Assembly: GCA_965243165.1 (NCBI GenBank)
Contig: OZ251535.1
Span: 310,001 to 374,000 of the forward strand
Reading direction: 5' to 3'
DNA: 64,000 nucleotides
From: CATQHD01 sp965243165
Lineage (GTDB): Bacteria; Actinomycetota; Acidimicrobiia; Spongiisociales; Spongiisociaceae
A program made the position numbers and the translations under genes. Positions 1 through 8,534 of the stretch are shown piece after piece. Position 1 is the stretch's first letter. Every line of letters begins with the position of its first letter. A model generated the notes under the pieces. It saw nothing but the letters and a program-made list of their open reading frames with translations. It was not told the DNA's origin and made no database searches.

Positions 1-306
1 GACCGCTTTCTCACCTCATGGGGCTTCATCCACCACGTGCTGGTGGAACCGGGGACCTCGGTGGGATACCACCGGCACCACACAGTCCAAGAGTGCTACC
101 TGATCTTGTCGGGAACCGGCGTGATGAAAGTAGACGGCGCCGTGTTCGAGGCGGGCCCCGGCGCCTGCGTCCCCAACCGGCTCGGCGGCGCCCACGGCCT
201 GGCCGCCCTCGGCGAACCGGTCGAGTTCATCAACCTCGGCCTCTACACAGCCGGGCGCTTCGACGCCACCGACCTCGGCGACGACCTCTCCGACTGCCTT
301 GCCTGA
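1..306 (+). CDS. Cupin-domain protein, 5'-truncated by window edge
   Basis: The frame is open from base 1, so the N terminus lies outside the window; about 101 residues remain. The visible part has the cupin metal-site pattern (G-x5-H-x-H-x4-E-x6-G: residues around the HRHH and QECYLILSG stretch) followed by the second-half PNRLGGAHG segment. Small cupins of this type bind a divalent metal and act as sugar isomerases, dioxygenases or ligand sensors; nothing here separates these. It ends 32 bases before a repeat block. The fold call is firm, the function is open. Confidence 0.75.
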   Translation, partial: DRFLTSWGFIHHVLVEPGTSVGYHRHHTVQECYLILSGTGVMKVDGAVFEAGPGACVPNRLGGAHGLAALGEPVEFINLGLYTAGRFDATDLGDDLSDCLA

Positions 307-337
307 GGCGGCGGCCTCCCTGCCCGAACGCTTGCAT

Positions 338-461
338 AGAGGACGAGCGGACAGGGCTGACCAGGCTGTTCGGACGCGTTGGCCTCACGGCGAACCCCCC
401 GGCAGAAAACCCGCCGACCAGCAACACTTCTATCCCCCGCTGCCCATCGGCTCGTCTTCTC
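338..461. repeat. TIR module M, copy 1
   Basis: About 124 bp with terminal inverted repeats: the left end reads AGAGGACGAGCGGACAGGGC and the reverse complement of the right end reads AGAAGACGAGCCGATGGGC. No ORF of credible composition. It lies immediately beside structured repeat S copy A. Confidence 0.7.
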
Positions 462-484
462 AAACCGAACTGAAACCAAGCCCG

Positions 485-790
485 AGCAGCACGCCGTTTT
501 TCGCGTTCTCCGCCCCCCGCCCCGGCTTCGCCGGGTACCCCGCCCCCGCCGCCTCCGAACCACCGTTTTCGGACGCAGAGGGCGTGTTGGGGCCCTCTGC
601 GCCCGATCCGCCTCAGCACAGCCAGGTCGGCCGCCTCTCCCTTGGAGCCTCGGCTCTGGGCGGAGCGGCCTCTGTATGACCGCAGCATCCGGATCGGCTG
701 CGGTTTCTGTACGCCCAAGGTATCGAGGGGGTATGACAAATGCCGGCAGCCGGAAGGAAGGCCGACTCCGCCAACCTGGTCAGAGGACGA
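485..790 (-). repeat. Structured intergenic repeat S, copy A
   Basis: First of five copies. On the minus strand it carries the ordered hairpins described for copy C (21315-21625): ACCGCAGC/GCTGCGGT, GAGCC/GGCTC, CTGTGCT/GGCGCAG (paired only if G-U is allowed), TCCGAA/TTCGGA and CCCGGC/GCCGGG. It is oriented like the phosphoribosyltransferase gene, whose 3' side it follows. Confidence 0.75.
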
Positions 791-905
791 GCGGACAGGA
801 ACCGACCAGGTTGTTCGGGTGCGTTGTCCGGCGGCGAAACCCCTGGCAGGCAACCCGCCGTCTGCCGACGCTTCTATCCCTCTCCCGCCTATCCGCTCGT
901 CTTCT
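782..905. repeat. TIR module M, copy 2
   Basis: Ends AGAGGACGAGCGGACAGG and, reverse-complemented, AAGAAGACGAGCGGATAGG. The right end reaches the TAA stop codon of the minus-strand phosphoribosyltransferase gene, so the module starts exactly where the coding sequence ends. Bases 307-904 hold no gene, only M1, S-A and M2. Confidence 0.7.
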
Positions 906-1546
906 TACTCGAACGCCCGGGCGCGTTCCAGCAGTTCCACCACCTTGCGGTCGGAGGTTTGGCGGAAGTCGGCGTAGAACTGCCCGATGGCGTAGAAGCG
1001 GCGGGGGGTGTGCACCGCGATGAACTCATCGGCGGCCCCCTCGAAGGCGGCGCGGGCGCTGCGGGGGGCGACGGGGGCGGCCACCGCCACCCGGGCCGCC
1101 CCGAGGCGGCGGGCAATGGGGCAGGCCGCCAGGGCGGTGGCGCCGGTGGCGATGCCGTCGTCGACGATCAAGGCCGTCTTGCCGGCCAGGCCGACGGGGG
1201 GGCGGCCTCCCCTGAACAGCTCGGCCTGGCGTTCTATCTCCCGCAATTCCCGGCGCTCGACGCGGGCTATCTGGTCCGGTTGGATTCCCAACCTCTCCAC
1301 CCGGTCATGATCGACGATCCGCGCCCCGCCCTCGCCGACGGCGCCCATGGCCAGCTCCGGCTGGAACGGGACGCCCAGCTTGCGCACCAGCAGCACCTCC
1401 AGCGGCGCCGACAGATTCCTCGCCGCTTCGAAGCCCACCGGCACCCCTCCTCTGGGGAGGCCCAGCACGACCAGCGGTTCGCCGCGCAGATGCTCGAGCC
1501 GGCCGGCCAGCTTCCGGCCTGCTTGGGACCGGTCGACGAACCGCAT
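905..1546 (-). CDS. Phosphoribosyltransferase-fold protein (COG1926 type)
   Basis: 213 aa. The N-terminal GLPRGGVPVGFEAA segment and the central PRPP-loop motif TALIVDDGIATGAT (about residues 136-149) identify a type I phosphoribosyltransferase domain of the stand-alone family often annotated as 'phosphoribosyltransferase domain protein', whose substrate is generally unknown. A strong Shine-Dalgarno (AGGAGGTGAT) directly precedes the ATG at 1546, which fixes the start. It follows the ImmA/IrrE-domain gene by 24 bases on the same strand, so the two are probably co-transcribed. It ends at repeat module M2. The family is clear, the reaction is not. Confidence 0.8.
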   Translation of the reverse strand: MRFVDRSQAGRKLAGRLEHLRGEPLVVLGLPRGGVPVGFEAARNLSAPLEVLLVRKLGVPFQPELAMGAVGEGGARIVDHDRVERLGIQPDQIARVERRELREIERQAELFRGGRPPVGLAGKTALIVDDGIATGATALAACPIARRLGAARVAVAAPVAPRSARAAFEGAADEFIAVHTPRRFYAIGQFYADFRQTSDRKVVELLERARAFE

Positions 1547-1570
1547 ATCACCTCCTGCCCCCCATCACCG

Positions 1571-2704
1571 TCATTCACCTGCACCTTGCCTTTCTCGAAG
1601 GTTATTTTCCATATGAGGAAGATGGTGTATCTTGGCCCCTAACAGATGAGAAGCATCAGCCAAGGTAATATTGTCCTGATGATATGCATCTAGAACGGCG
1701 GATGCGTATTTTCGTCCAATATCGCGAAGCCTTACTAAATGGAAAGGCGGCCCGCGGTCGTCCGGCGGCGGGTGTGCTTGCCCATTTTGGGTGGTTGCCT
1801 TTTCTACTTGATGGACCACCGATTGATCCACAAATCCAAGGCGCTGAAGATGAATTGCCATTGCATGCCGTGATACCTTCAAGCGCCGCGTGAGCCCTCT
1901 TACATCCTTTACGCGGGCGCTGGCTCCAATCTGGTTGCGCAAGTATTCAATTGGCATCAGCAACGCGGCGGAGAAATCGTTAGACCACCGCTCTTCGCTC
2001 GGTTCCTTCCGAAGGGCGCAGAGAGCGCCGTTGCGCTTTATCAGGTGCCCTAGTTCATGAAATAAAGTAAATATACGGCCAGCCGGAGCATCTTTGCCGT
2101 TCAACAAAATAAGAGGAAATACGCTGTTGTAGATGGATAGCCCTCGGGCTTCTTCAATAGGAAATTGGCTTGACTGAAAGACCAGTATGTGCTGATCTTC
2201 TAGTGCGTGGATCCATATTTTCAACTTGGCATGGTCGCTGCCCGCCTTCAGCTGATCATCTATCGAGACATTTAGCAACTTTCTCATGTGCTTAGCAATT
2301 GCCGCCGGTTTATCATCCGAGATAGCGGGAGGAACCCATTCTCGCGTATGGTCAACGAGTTCCAACATGGTGTTCCGCCGTTCTAAGCAGGCTCGCAATT
2401 GCCGCCGCAACTCGAATGAAAGCGGGTCTTGTGATTGGCCGGAGGGCGACCGGAAATCAGGAAGGGCGGGCAGGTCAGATTCCGGTGTGTCCTTGCGGAA
2501 GAAGAACGCCGGGGTCCTGTCGTGCAGCTTGGCCAGGCCGCGGAGCTGCGCCATCGTGGGTTTCCCGCCGCCGCTCTCCCACGTTGTCAATTTGTCCGAG
2601 TCAACACCGCTGAGCCGGCGCGCCGCTTCATGCCGGTCGAGGCCCGACTGTTCGCGCGCCCATCGGACCACTGCCGGGTTGACGGGGGTTGGGGCGCTCG
2701 GCAT
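1571..2704 (-). CDS. XRE-type HTH protein with ImmA/IrrE metallopeptidase domain
   Basis: 377 aa. Residues about 8-70 form a Cro/C1-type helix-turn-helix (ARRLSGVDSDKLTTWESG). The zinc-peptidase motif HELGH lies at residues 216-220, preceded by FTLF and followed by the usual conserved helix. The family (COG2856) combines DNA binding with regulated proteolysis, typically cleaving a partner repressor, and is common in phages, integrative elements, toxin-antitoxin loci and stress regulators. Base composition in the middle of the gene (about 2000-2400) is visibly less GC-rich than its neighbours, which suggests transfer. The next gene on the strand is a phosphoribosyltransferase; no phage genes are nearby. 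Target unknown. Confidence 0.85.
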   Translation of the reverse strand: MPSAPTPVNPAVVRWAREQSGLDRHEAARRLSGVDSDKLTTWESGGGKPTMAQLRGLAKLHDRTPAFFFRKDTPESDLPALPDFRSPSGQSQDPLSFELRRQLRACLERRNTMLELVDHTREWVPPAISDDKPAAIAKHMRKLLNVSIDDQLKAGSDHAKLKIWIHALEDQHILVFQSSQFPIEEARGLSIYNSVFPLILLNGKDAPAGRIFTLFHELGHLIKRNGALCALRKEPSEERWSNDFSAALLMPIEYLRNQIGASARVKDVRGLTRRLKVSRHAMAIHLQRLGFVDQSVVHQVEKATTQNGQAHPPPDDRGPPFHLVRLRDIGRKYASAVLDAYHQDNITLADASHLLGAKIHHLPHMENNLRERQGAGE

Positions 2705-2828
2705 CTATGGGCTCCTTCACGGCAACCTGGTCGCGGGGTTGCCGCTCGATGGTTCGTCCGGCGGGGTTGCCTCCGCCGATCCCATGCCGGGCGGCAATTG
2801 CGCAACGAGCCTGAAACTGGGTATCGTC

Positions 2829-3893
2829 ATGTGTATGTCCACTCTACTGATTGCGCAAACGGTAACCGATGCGTGCGGCGCCGCCCCGGGCGCGGTGTGC
2901 AGCCTGATATTCGATCTGACCGGCAGCGAATCGGGGGCCCGCATCGCCGATCTCCTTTCCCGGCCGGTCAAGGCGCTGCTCATACTGCTGGCTGCCATGA
3001 TCGCCAACCGGTTCGTCCGGCGGTGGATCGACCGAGCGGTCGAGGGCTGGCTGTCCCGTCACGATGCGGAGGAGGAGGCGGACGGCCCGCCCGAAGGCGG
3101 CGGCGGGCTGCGCGAGGCGGCCCTGCGCCGGGCCAAGCTGTTGGTCGAACAGCAGGAAAGGAGCAGCCAACGGGCCAAGACCCTCGGCGCGCTGCTTCGC
3201 TCCACCGCCTCCATCGGCGTCTACGGGCTGGCCGTCATGATGGCCCTGAGCGAGTTCAACATCAACCTCGGCCCGCTGATCGCCAGCGCCGGAATAGTCG
3301 GGGTGGCGGTCGGATTCGGCGCCCAGTCCCTGGTCAAAGACTTCCTGTCCGGGTCTTTCATGCTGCTCGAGGACCAGTACGGGGTGGGCGACGTGGTGGA
3401 CGTAGGCGACACGGTGGGGGTGGTCGAAGAAGTGAAGCTGCGCACCACCCAGGTCCGCGACATCAACGGCACCCTGTGGCACATCCCCAACGGGTCGATC
3501 GGGCGGGTGGCCAACATGTCACAGGATTGGGGCCGGTTGGTGCTCGACGTCGAGGTGGCGTACGACACCGACCTCGCCCAGGCGATGGCGGTCATCAAGG
3601 AGACGGCGGACGGACTGTGGCGCGACGAGCTGCCGAACGCCACGATCATCGAGGAGCCGTCGATAGCGGGAGTCCAAGGGCTGGGGGAAAGCGCCGTGGC
3701 CATCCGGCTGATGGCCAAGACGGAGCCGACCGAGCAGTACGGAGCCGCCCGGGAGCTCCGGCTGCGGCTGAAAGAGGCCTTCGAGGAGGCCGGCATCGAG
3801 ATCCCCTTTCCGCAGCGCACCGTGTGGATCAAGGACGCGGTCGGCGCCCTGCGTGCGGCGTCTCCCCCGCCGCCCGACGGCGGGGAGGTGTAG
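2829..3893 (+). CDS. MscS-family mechanosensitive ion channel
   Basis: 354 aa from the ATG at 2829; an ATG six bases on is equally possible. Membrane segments are visible near residues 45-62, 118-140 and 147-170. The last is the pore helix followed by the MscS signature VGFGAQSLVKDFLSG, and then the beta domain (LLEDQYGVGDVVDVGD, HIPNGSIGRVANMS). The protein gates a non-selective pore on membrane tension and vents osmolytes on hypo-osmotic shock. It is followed after 29 bases by a universal stress protein, a plausible stress pair. The frame is open well upstream, but that part overlaps the opposite-strand HTH gene and lacks membrane character, so the short start is preferred. Confidence 0.9.
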   Translation: MCMSTLLIAQTVTDACGAAPGAVCSLIFDLTGSESGARIADLLSRPVKALLILLAAMIANRFVRRWIDRAVEGWLSRHDAEEEADGPPEGGGGLREAALRRAKLLVEQQERSSQRAKTLGALLRSTASIGVYGLAVMMALSEFNINLGPLIASAGIVGVAVGFGAQSLVKDFLSGSFMLLEDQYGVGDVVDVGDTVGVVEEVKLRTTQVRDINGTLWHIPNGSIGRVANMSQDWGRLVLDVEVAYDTDLAQAMAVIKETADGLWRDELPNATIIEEPSIAGVQGLGESAVAIRLMAKTEPTEQYGAARELRLRLKEAFEEAGIEIPFPQRTVWIKDAVGALRAASPPPPDGGEV

Positions 3894-3922
3894 GGGCGGC
3901 GGTCCGCCTTGCGGAGGGGCAG

Positions 3923-4777
3923 ATGAGCGAGATCGTCGCGGCGGTCGATCTGAGCCCGATGTCTCGGCGGGTGGCGGACCGGGCCCGGGTCGAGGCGGAG
4001 GAGCGGGGGGCAACCCTCGAGCTCGTCCACGTGTGGGAGAAACCCGACGCCCCGTTGCCCGGCGAGATGCTCGAGCGGCTGCAGCTCTACCAGCACAGCC
4101 AGGCTGAGAACCTGCTGACCTGGATCAACGCTCGGGCCTCCTGCCCGGTGGAGCTGGAGGTGCGGGCCGGAAACGCGGCGGCGGAGCTCGTCCGGCGCTC
4201 CCGTCATGCGGAGCTGTTGGTGATGGGGACCTCTTCGGTGGACAACACCAGGGTCGGTCCGCTCACCGCCCGGCTGGCCCGCAAGGCGCACTGCTCTGTG
4301 CTGAGCGTCAGGCGCCGGTCCCGCCTCCCCTATCGGCGGGTGATCGCGGCGGTCGATCTGTCCGAGGCGAGCGCCTGCGCCGTCGAGCTGGCGCTCGCTA
4401 TGGCAGCGGGCGCCGAGCGCATCACCGCGGTGGCCTCCCTTTCCCCTCACGCCGAGATGCTGCTCTCCGACGCAGGGGTCCACCCGGAGCAGCTCGACAA
4501 GCTGCGGCGGGAGCGGCTGTCGGCTCTCACAGACGCCCTCGGCGAGTTCACCGCCCGCTGGGGGAAGCGGGTGTCGGCCCAGGTGCTGGAAGGCCCCCCC
4601 GCCGAGTCGGTGGCGGAGCTGGCCCGCCGCCGCCGGGCCGATCTGGTGGTGGCCGCCAACCGCGGCGCCGCCGGCAGCAGCATGGTGCTGTTGGGCGGCG
4701 CCGCCGAAGCGATGATGCGGTCGGTTCCCTGCGATGCGGCCGTCGCCAGGGCGCCGGGCCGGTTTCGCCGTCCCTGA
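3923..4777 (+). CDS. Tandem universal stress protein (two UspA domains)
   Basis: 284 aa with two Usp folds: residues 1-133 (starts MSEIVAAVDLS, ends GPLTARLARKAHCSVLSV) and about 138-275 (starts RRVIAAVDLSEAS, ends GGAAEAMMRSVPCDAAVA). The ATP-binding G-x2-G-x9-G(S/T) motif is only partly kept in both halves (GTSSVDN... and ANRGAAGSSMVLLGG), so nucleotide binding may be weak. Cytosolic, probably a stress-linked regulator. The ATG at 3923 follows GGAGGGGCAG. Same strand and close spacing as the MscS gene suggest one transcript. Confidence 0.85.
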   Translation: MSEIVAAVDLSPMSRRVADRARVEAEERGATLELVHVWEKPDAPLPGEMLERLQLYQHSQAENLLTWINARASCPVELEVRAGNAAAELVRRSRHAELLVMGTSSVDNTRVGPLTARLARKAHCSVLSVRRRSRLPYRRVIAAVDLSEASACAVELALAMAAGAERITAVASLSPHAEMLLSDAGVHPEQLDKLRRERLSALTDALGEFTARWGKRVSAQVLEGPPAESVAELARRRRADLVVAANRGAAGSSMVLLGGAAEAMMRSVPCDAAVARAPGRFRRP

Positions 4778-4837
4778 ACCTCCGACATTCCGGCGGCCAA
4801 GGCTAACCTAGGGAAACCAGAAACCGGAGAAAGCCGG

Positions 4838-4911
<74 letters not shown>

Positions 4912-5064
4912 CCGAAACTCGGCAGCGCCCCGTCCGGGGGCTTGGTTCCGGCGGCGTTGATCGACGCCGTCGGTCTGTGGATGATCATCGGTTGGGATTC
5001 TTTGAGGCGCACCGCCGGTTGCGCGAAGCTCCGCGGATGTTGTTGGGCAGGTTCTTTACGTAGA

Positions 5065-5892
5065 TCAACCGAGGATGATCATGGCCAGGGCGGCGGCGGC
5101 GAGTCCGAAACCGGCCGTCTGGGTGCGGGAGGCCCGCTCCCCGGAGAAGAGTATCTGGAAGAGCAGGGTGAACCCGTAGGACATCTGGAAAAGCAGCCCA
5201 CCCACGGCCAGGTTGTCCTGGATAGCCAGGGTGAAGGCCCCCAGGCCCGCCCCGCCCCCCAGCCCGATCACGCCCGCGATCCGGATCTGGCCTTTGGGCG
5301 GTTTGCGGGGCTGGCCGCTTTTGAGAACCATCAGGAAGACGCTGCCCACGGCCGCCAGCCTCCCCGGCGCCGCCGGCCAGATCCCCGAGGCGGAGCTGGT
5401 GAAGCCCAGCAGCGTGGCTGTTACGCCGAACAGCACCCCGGAGATCAGGCCGTACCGCAGGGCCGCCGTGTCCCATTCGCCGGACGGGTTGCGGAGGCCG
5501 ATGAGCCAGATGGCGGCCACCCCCGCCAGGATGCCGCCGCTGGTCACCGCCGAGGGAAGGCCGTCGACTACGGCGCCCAACACCACCGGGATGACCGCCC
5601 CCGTTACGGCCGCCACCGGCCCCACGATTCCCACCCCCCGGGTGGTGTAGCCCTTGTAGAGCTGGGTGAGCGCCACGCTCGCCGAGATTCCCGAAAGGCC
5701 GCCCAGCGCCAAGTCGGCGGCGGTGGGTTCGCCTCCGAAGAGGAAGGACAGGACCATGACCGAGAGGAGGGTGAACACATATATCCAAAACACGAACGTG
5801 AGCAGAGGTCCCCTTCGGCCGTGGTTGGCCCCCAGATGATCGACATAGCCGATCAGCACCGCCGCCAGCAGGCCCAGCAGGACCGCCCTCAT
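5065..5892 (-). CDS. EamA/DMT-superfamily transporter
   Basis: 275 aa and about ten hydrophobic helices in two repeated five-helix halves, the layout of the drug/metabolite transporter superfamily (metabolite exporters and amino-acid effluxers). The N terminus MRAVLLGLLAAVLIGYVDHL and the closing segment FGLAAAALAMIILG are membrane segments. No ligand-specific motif is visible. It is on the minus strand, 64 bases downstream of the acyl-CoA dehydrogenase gene, and could share its transcript. Confidence 0.75.
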   Translation of the reverse strand: MRAVLLGLLAAVLIGYVDHLGANHGRRGPLLTFVFWIYVFTLLSVMVLSFLFGGEPTAADLALGGLSGISASVALTQLYKGYTTRGVGIVGPVAAVTGAVIPVVLGAVVDGLPSAVTSGGILAGVAAIWLIGLRNPSGEWDTAALRYGLISGVLFGVTATLLGFTSSASGIWPAAPGRLAAVGSVFLMVLKSGQPRKPPKGQIRIAGVIGLGGGAGLGAFTLAIQDNLAVGGLLFQMSYGFTLLFQILFSGERASRTQTAGFGLAAAALAMIILG

Positions 5893-5956
5893 CGGCGGCC
5901 CCCGGGCGGGCGGCGTTTCGGAGGTCCGGCGCCCGCCCGCCCGCGCTCGGGGGCTT

Positions 5957-7153
5957 TCACTCCGGCCGCTGATCGAAAGCAGCCAGGCCGGTCAGGGCGT
6001 GGCCGAGGATCAGGGTGTGGATCTCGTTGGTTCCCTCGTAGGTGTACACCGACTCCAGGTTGTTCATGTGGCGGATCACCGGATAGTCGAGGGTGATGCC
6101 GTTGGCGCCCAGCACCGACCGGGCCGTGCGGGCCGCTTCCAAGGCAGCCCTAACGTTGTCGAACTTGCCGAAGGAGATGTGGCTGGAGTGGGCCAAGCCC
6201 CGGTCTTTCATGCGGCCGAGGTGGAGGGCGGTCAGCATCCCCCGGTTGACGGCGGCCATCATGTCCACCAGCTTGCGCTGGGTGAGCTGGAAGGCGGCGA
6301 TGGGCTTTCCGAACTGGATGCGGGAGGAGGCGTAGTCGAGGGCCGCCTCGTAGCAGGCGCGGGCCGCCCCCATGGCGCCCCAGACGATGCCGTAGCGGGC
6401 CTCGGTCAAACACGAGAGGGGGCCCCGCATCGAGGAGACGCCGGGAAGGACCGCCCCACCGGGGAGGCGGACGTCGTCGAGCGCCAGCTCCGAGGTGTGG
6501 GACGCCCGCATCGAAAGCTTGCGCGGGATGTCGCGGGCCGTGAAGCCGGGCGCATCGGCGGGGACGATGAAGCCCCTTACGCCGTTCTCGGTCCGGGCCC
6601 AGACGACCGCTGCGTCCGCCGTCGAGCCGTTCGAGATCCAGGTCTTGGTTCCGTTGAGTATCCAATCGGATCCGTCCCGGCGGGCATGGGTGCGCATCGA
6701 GGCGGGGTCGGAGCCGGAGTCGGGCTCGGTGAGGCCGAAGCAGCCGAGCACCTCCCCGGAGGCCATGGCGGGCAGCCAGCGCCGCTTCTGCTCCTCCGAG
6801 CCGTAAGCCCAGATAGGGAACATGACCAGGGACCCCTGCACGGACACCATGCTGCGCACGCCCGAATCCCCGGCCTCCAGCTCCAGGCACGCCAAACCGT
6901 ATTCCACCGCCGATCCGCCCGGGCATCCGTAGCCGTCCAGATGCATGCCCAACAGCCCGAGCTTGCCCAGCTCGTTGGTGAGCTCGCGGGGGAGGATCCC
7001 CTCCTCGAACCATTCGTTGATCGAGGGAAGCACCCGGTCGGCCACCCAGCGGCGCACCGAGTCGCGCACCAGCCGCTCCTCAGGGCTGAGCAGGCGCTCG
7101 ATCCCCAGGAAGTCCTTCGGATCAGGCGCAGCAGGCGGGGCGGCGATGGGCAT
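5957..7153 (-). CDS. gcdH: Acyl-CoA dehydrogenase, glutaryl-CoA dehydrogenase type
   Basis: 398 aa, the usual length. It carries the FAD-binding stretch (CFGLTEPDSGSDPASMRT), the W-x-(I/L)-NGTKTWISNG segment, and a C-terminal YEGTNEIH in which the glutamate (about E373) is the catalytic base of this family; the RIQFGKPIAAFQLTQ segment is typical too. Glutaryl-CoA dehydrogenases oxidise and decarboxylate glutaryl-CoA to crotonyl-CoA in lysine, tryptophan and benzoate breakdown, passing electrons to ETF. Group assignment rests on overall likeness of the central and C-terminal parts; a simple acyl-CoA dehydrogenase remains possible. Confidence 0.8.
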   Translation of the reverse strand: MPIAAPPAAPDPKDFLGIERLLSPEERLVRDSVRRWVADRVLPSINEWFEEGILPRELTNELGKLGLLGMHLDGYGCPGGSAVEYGLACLELEAGDSGVRSMVSVQGSLVMFPIWAYGSEEQKRRWLPAMASGEVLGCFGLTEPDSGSDPASMRTHARRDGSDWILNGTKTWISNGSTADAAVVWARTENGVRGFIVPADAPGFTARDIPRKLSMRASHTSELALDDVRLPGGAVLPGVSSMRGPLSCLTEARYGIVWGAMGAARACYEAALDYASSRIQFGKPIAAFQLTQRKLVDMMAAVNRGMLTALHLGRMKDRGLAHSSHISFGKFDNVRAALEAARTARSVLGANGITLDYPVIRHMNNLESVYTYEGTNEIHTLILGHALTGLAAFDQRPE

Positions 7154-7358
7154 GCTAAGAAGAAGGCTACCATGTCTTGTCTGCTTATTACGGCAGGCCG
7201 TTGGTCGGTTGCGCCCGATAGGATGAGTAGTTTCTGTACGCCTACGTGTTCAGCTAGGCTATCGTCTATGTCACACCCTCCTGGTACAATGGCCAAGCAA
7301 CGGGGTTTCATGCAGAGAGACGGACCCGCCGGCGTATGGGGTAAGTAAGGAGCTGTTC

Positions 7359-8528
7359 ATGTCATTGGCCACCCAATCACCTGTCCAGATGGGACTTTTT
7401 GAGCCCGACGATCAGCTGATAGAAACCCCCGGATACTATAGTGAGCAGATCATAACTTATATAGGCAATAAACGTTCTTTGCTCGGCCCTATAAGTGAAG
7501 CAACCACTTATGTTGCCTCCCAACTCGGCAAAGAAAAGCTAAGGATATTTGATGGGTTTTCAGGGTCTGGAGTGGTTTCGAGATTGTTTAAATCAGTTGC
7601 TTCAGAGTTGGTAGTCAACGACTTGGAATCGTATTCTCGCGTTATTAATGAATGCTTCCTTACTAACTGGTCTAGTGTTAACTTTGCAAACATTCAACTC
7701 ATTGTAGATAGAATAAATCAATATGTTGATCGTAACATCAATAGCAACACTCCTGGATTTATCGAATTACTATACGCGCCCAAAGATGACAATAATATTA
7801 AGGTCGGAGAGCGCGTATTTTATACACAAAGTAATGCTAGGCGGCTTGACCAGTTTCGTAATCTGATTGAAGCAGAGAGTTCTGATTGTTTTAACCTTTT
7901 GATGGGACCGCTTCTAGCAAGTGCCTCTGTACATGCTAACACAGCAGGTGTCTTTAAGGGATTCTATAAGGAGAGAAATACGCGTATAGGTAAGTTTGGC
8001 GGAACGGGCGCAGACGCACTTAAGAGGATAACAGGTCAGATTCGTCTAAGGGTTCCTATTCTTAGTAGATTTGAGGCTGATATAACAGTATATCAGACAG
8101 ATACCAATGACTTGGTTTCCAAAGTGGGGGAATTTGATCTTGCCTACTTTGATCCCCCCTATAATCAACATCCATATGGGTCCAATTATTTTATGCTCAA
8201 CCTCCTGGTTGATTATAAGAAGCCGCAAGAGGTGTCCAAAATATCAGGTATCCCGAAAGACTGGAATAGATCATTATATAATAAGAAAAAGAGAGCGTGG
8301 GTTGCCTTAACTGATCTAATCAGTAGGGTGGACTCAAGATATGTTCTTCTATCATTCAATAATGAGGGATTTATAAGCCCAGCCCAGCTTAGAAAGATGC
8401 TCAAGGAGTTGGGTATAGTTCAAGAGATAAAGATTAGATATAATACATATAGAGGTAGTCGCAACCTTCATGCTAGGAACGCTCATGTCACAGAGCATCT
8501 ATATTTGCTAGAAAAGAAAGCGAGGTAA
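7359..8528 (+). CDS. D12-class adenine-N6 DNA methyltransferase
   Basis: 389 aa. AdoMet motif I reads FDGFSGSG (about residues 65-72) after an N-terminal YIGNKRSLLGPI, both typical of the D12/Dam-like class, and the catalytic motif IV DPPY is encoded near 8150. It starts at ATG 7359 after AAGGAG. The gene is strikingly AT-rich against its surroundings, marking horizontal transfer. It lies 6 bases upstream of an EcoRI-family endonuclease gene, so it should protect the host at that enzyme's site. The known EcoRI methylase is a different type, which makes the pairing worth noting. Confidence 0.85.
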   Translation: MSLATQSPVQMGLFEPDDQLIETPGYYSEQIITYIGNKRSLLGPISEATTYVASQLGKEKLRIFDGFSGSGVVSRLFKSVASELVVNDLESYSRVINECFLTNWSSVNFANIQLIVDRINQYVDRNINSNTPGFIELLYAPKDDNNIKVGERVFYTQSNARRLDQFRNLIEAESSDCFNLLMGPLLASASVHANTAGVFKGFYKERNTRIGKFGGTGADALKRITGQIRLRVPILSRFEADITVYQTDTNDLVSKVGEFDLAYFDPPYNQHPYGSNYFMLNLLVDYKKPQEVSKISGIPKDWNRSLYNKKKRAWVALTDLISRVDSRYVLLSFNNEGFISPAQLRKMLKELGIVQEIKIRYNTYRGSRNLHARNAHVTEHLYLLEKKAR

Positions 8529-8534
8529 ATCAGC

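Noticed and set aside
485..790. Open frames inside structured repeat S with similar peptides in several copies (MTAASGSAA-like)
   Set aside because: Similarity follows from the DNA repeat; frames are not kept across all copies and the substitutions preserve hairpins instead of codons.
2435..3922. N-terminal extension of the universal stress protein to give 780 residues
   Set aside because: The extension is an out-of-frame reading of the MscS gene with Arg/Gly-rich composition; the ATG at 3923 has an SD and the family N terminus.
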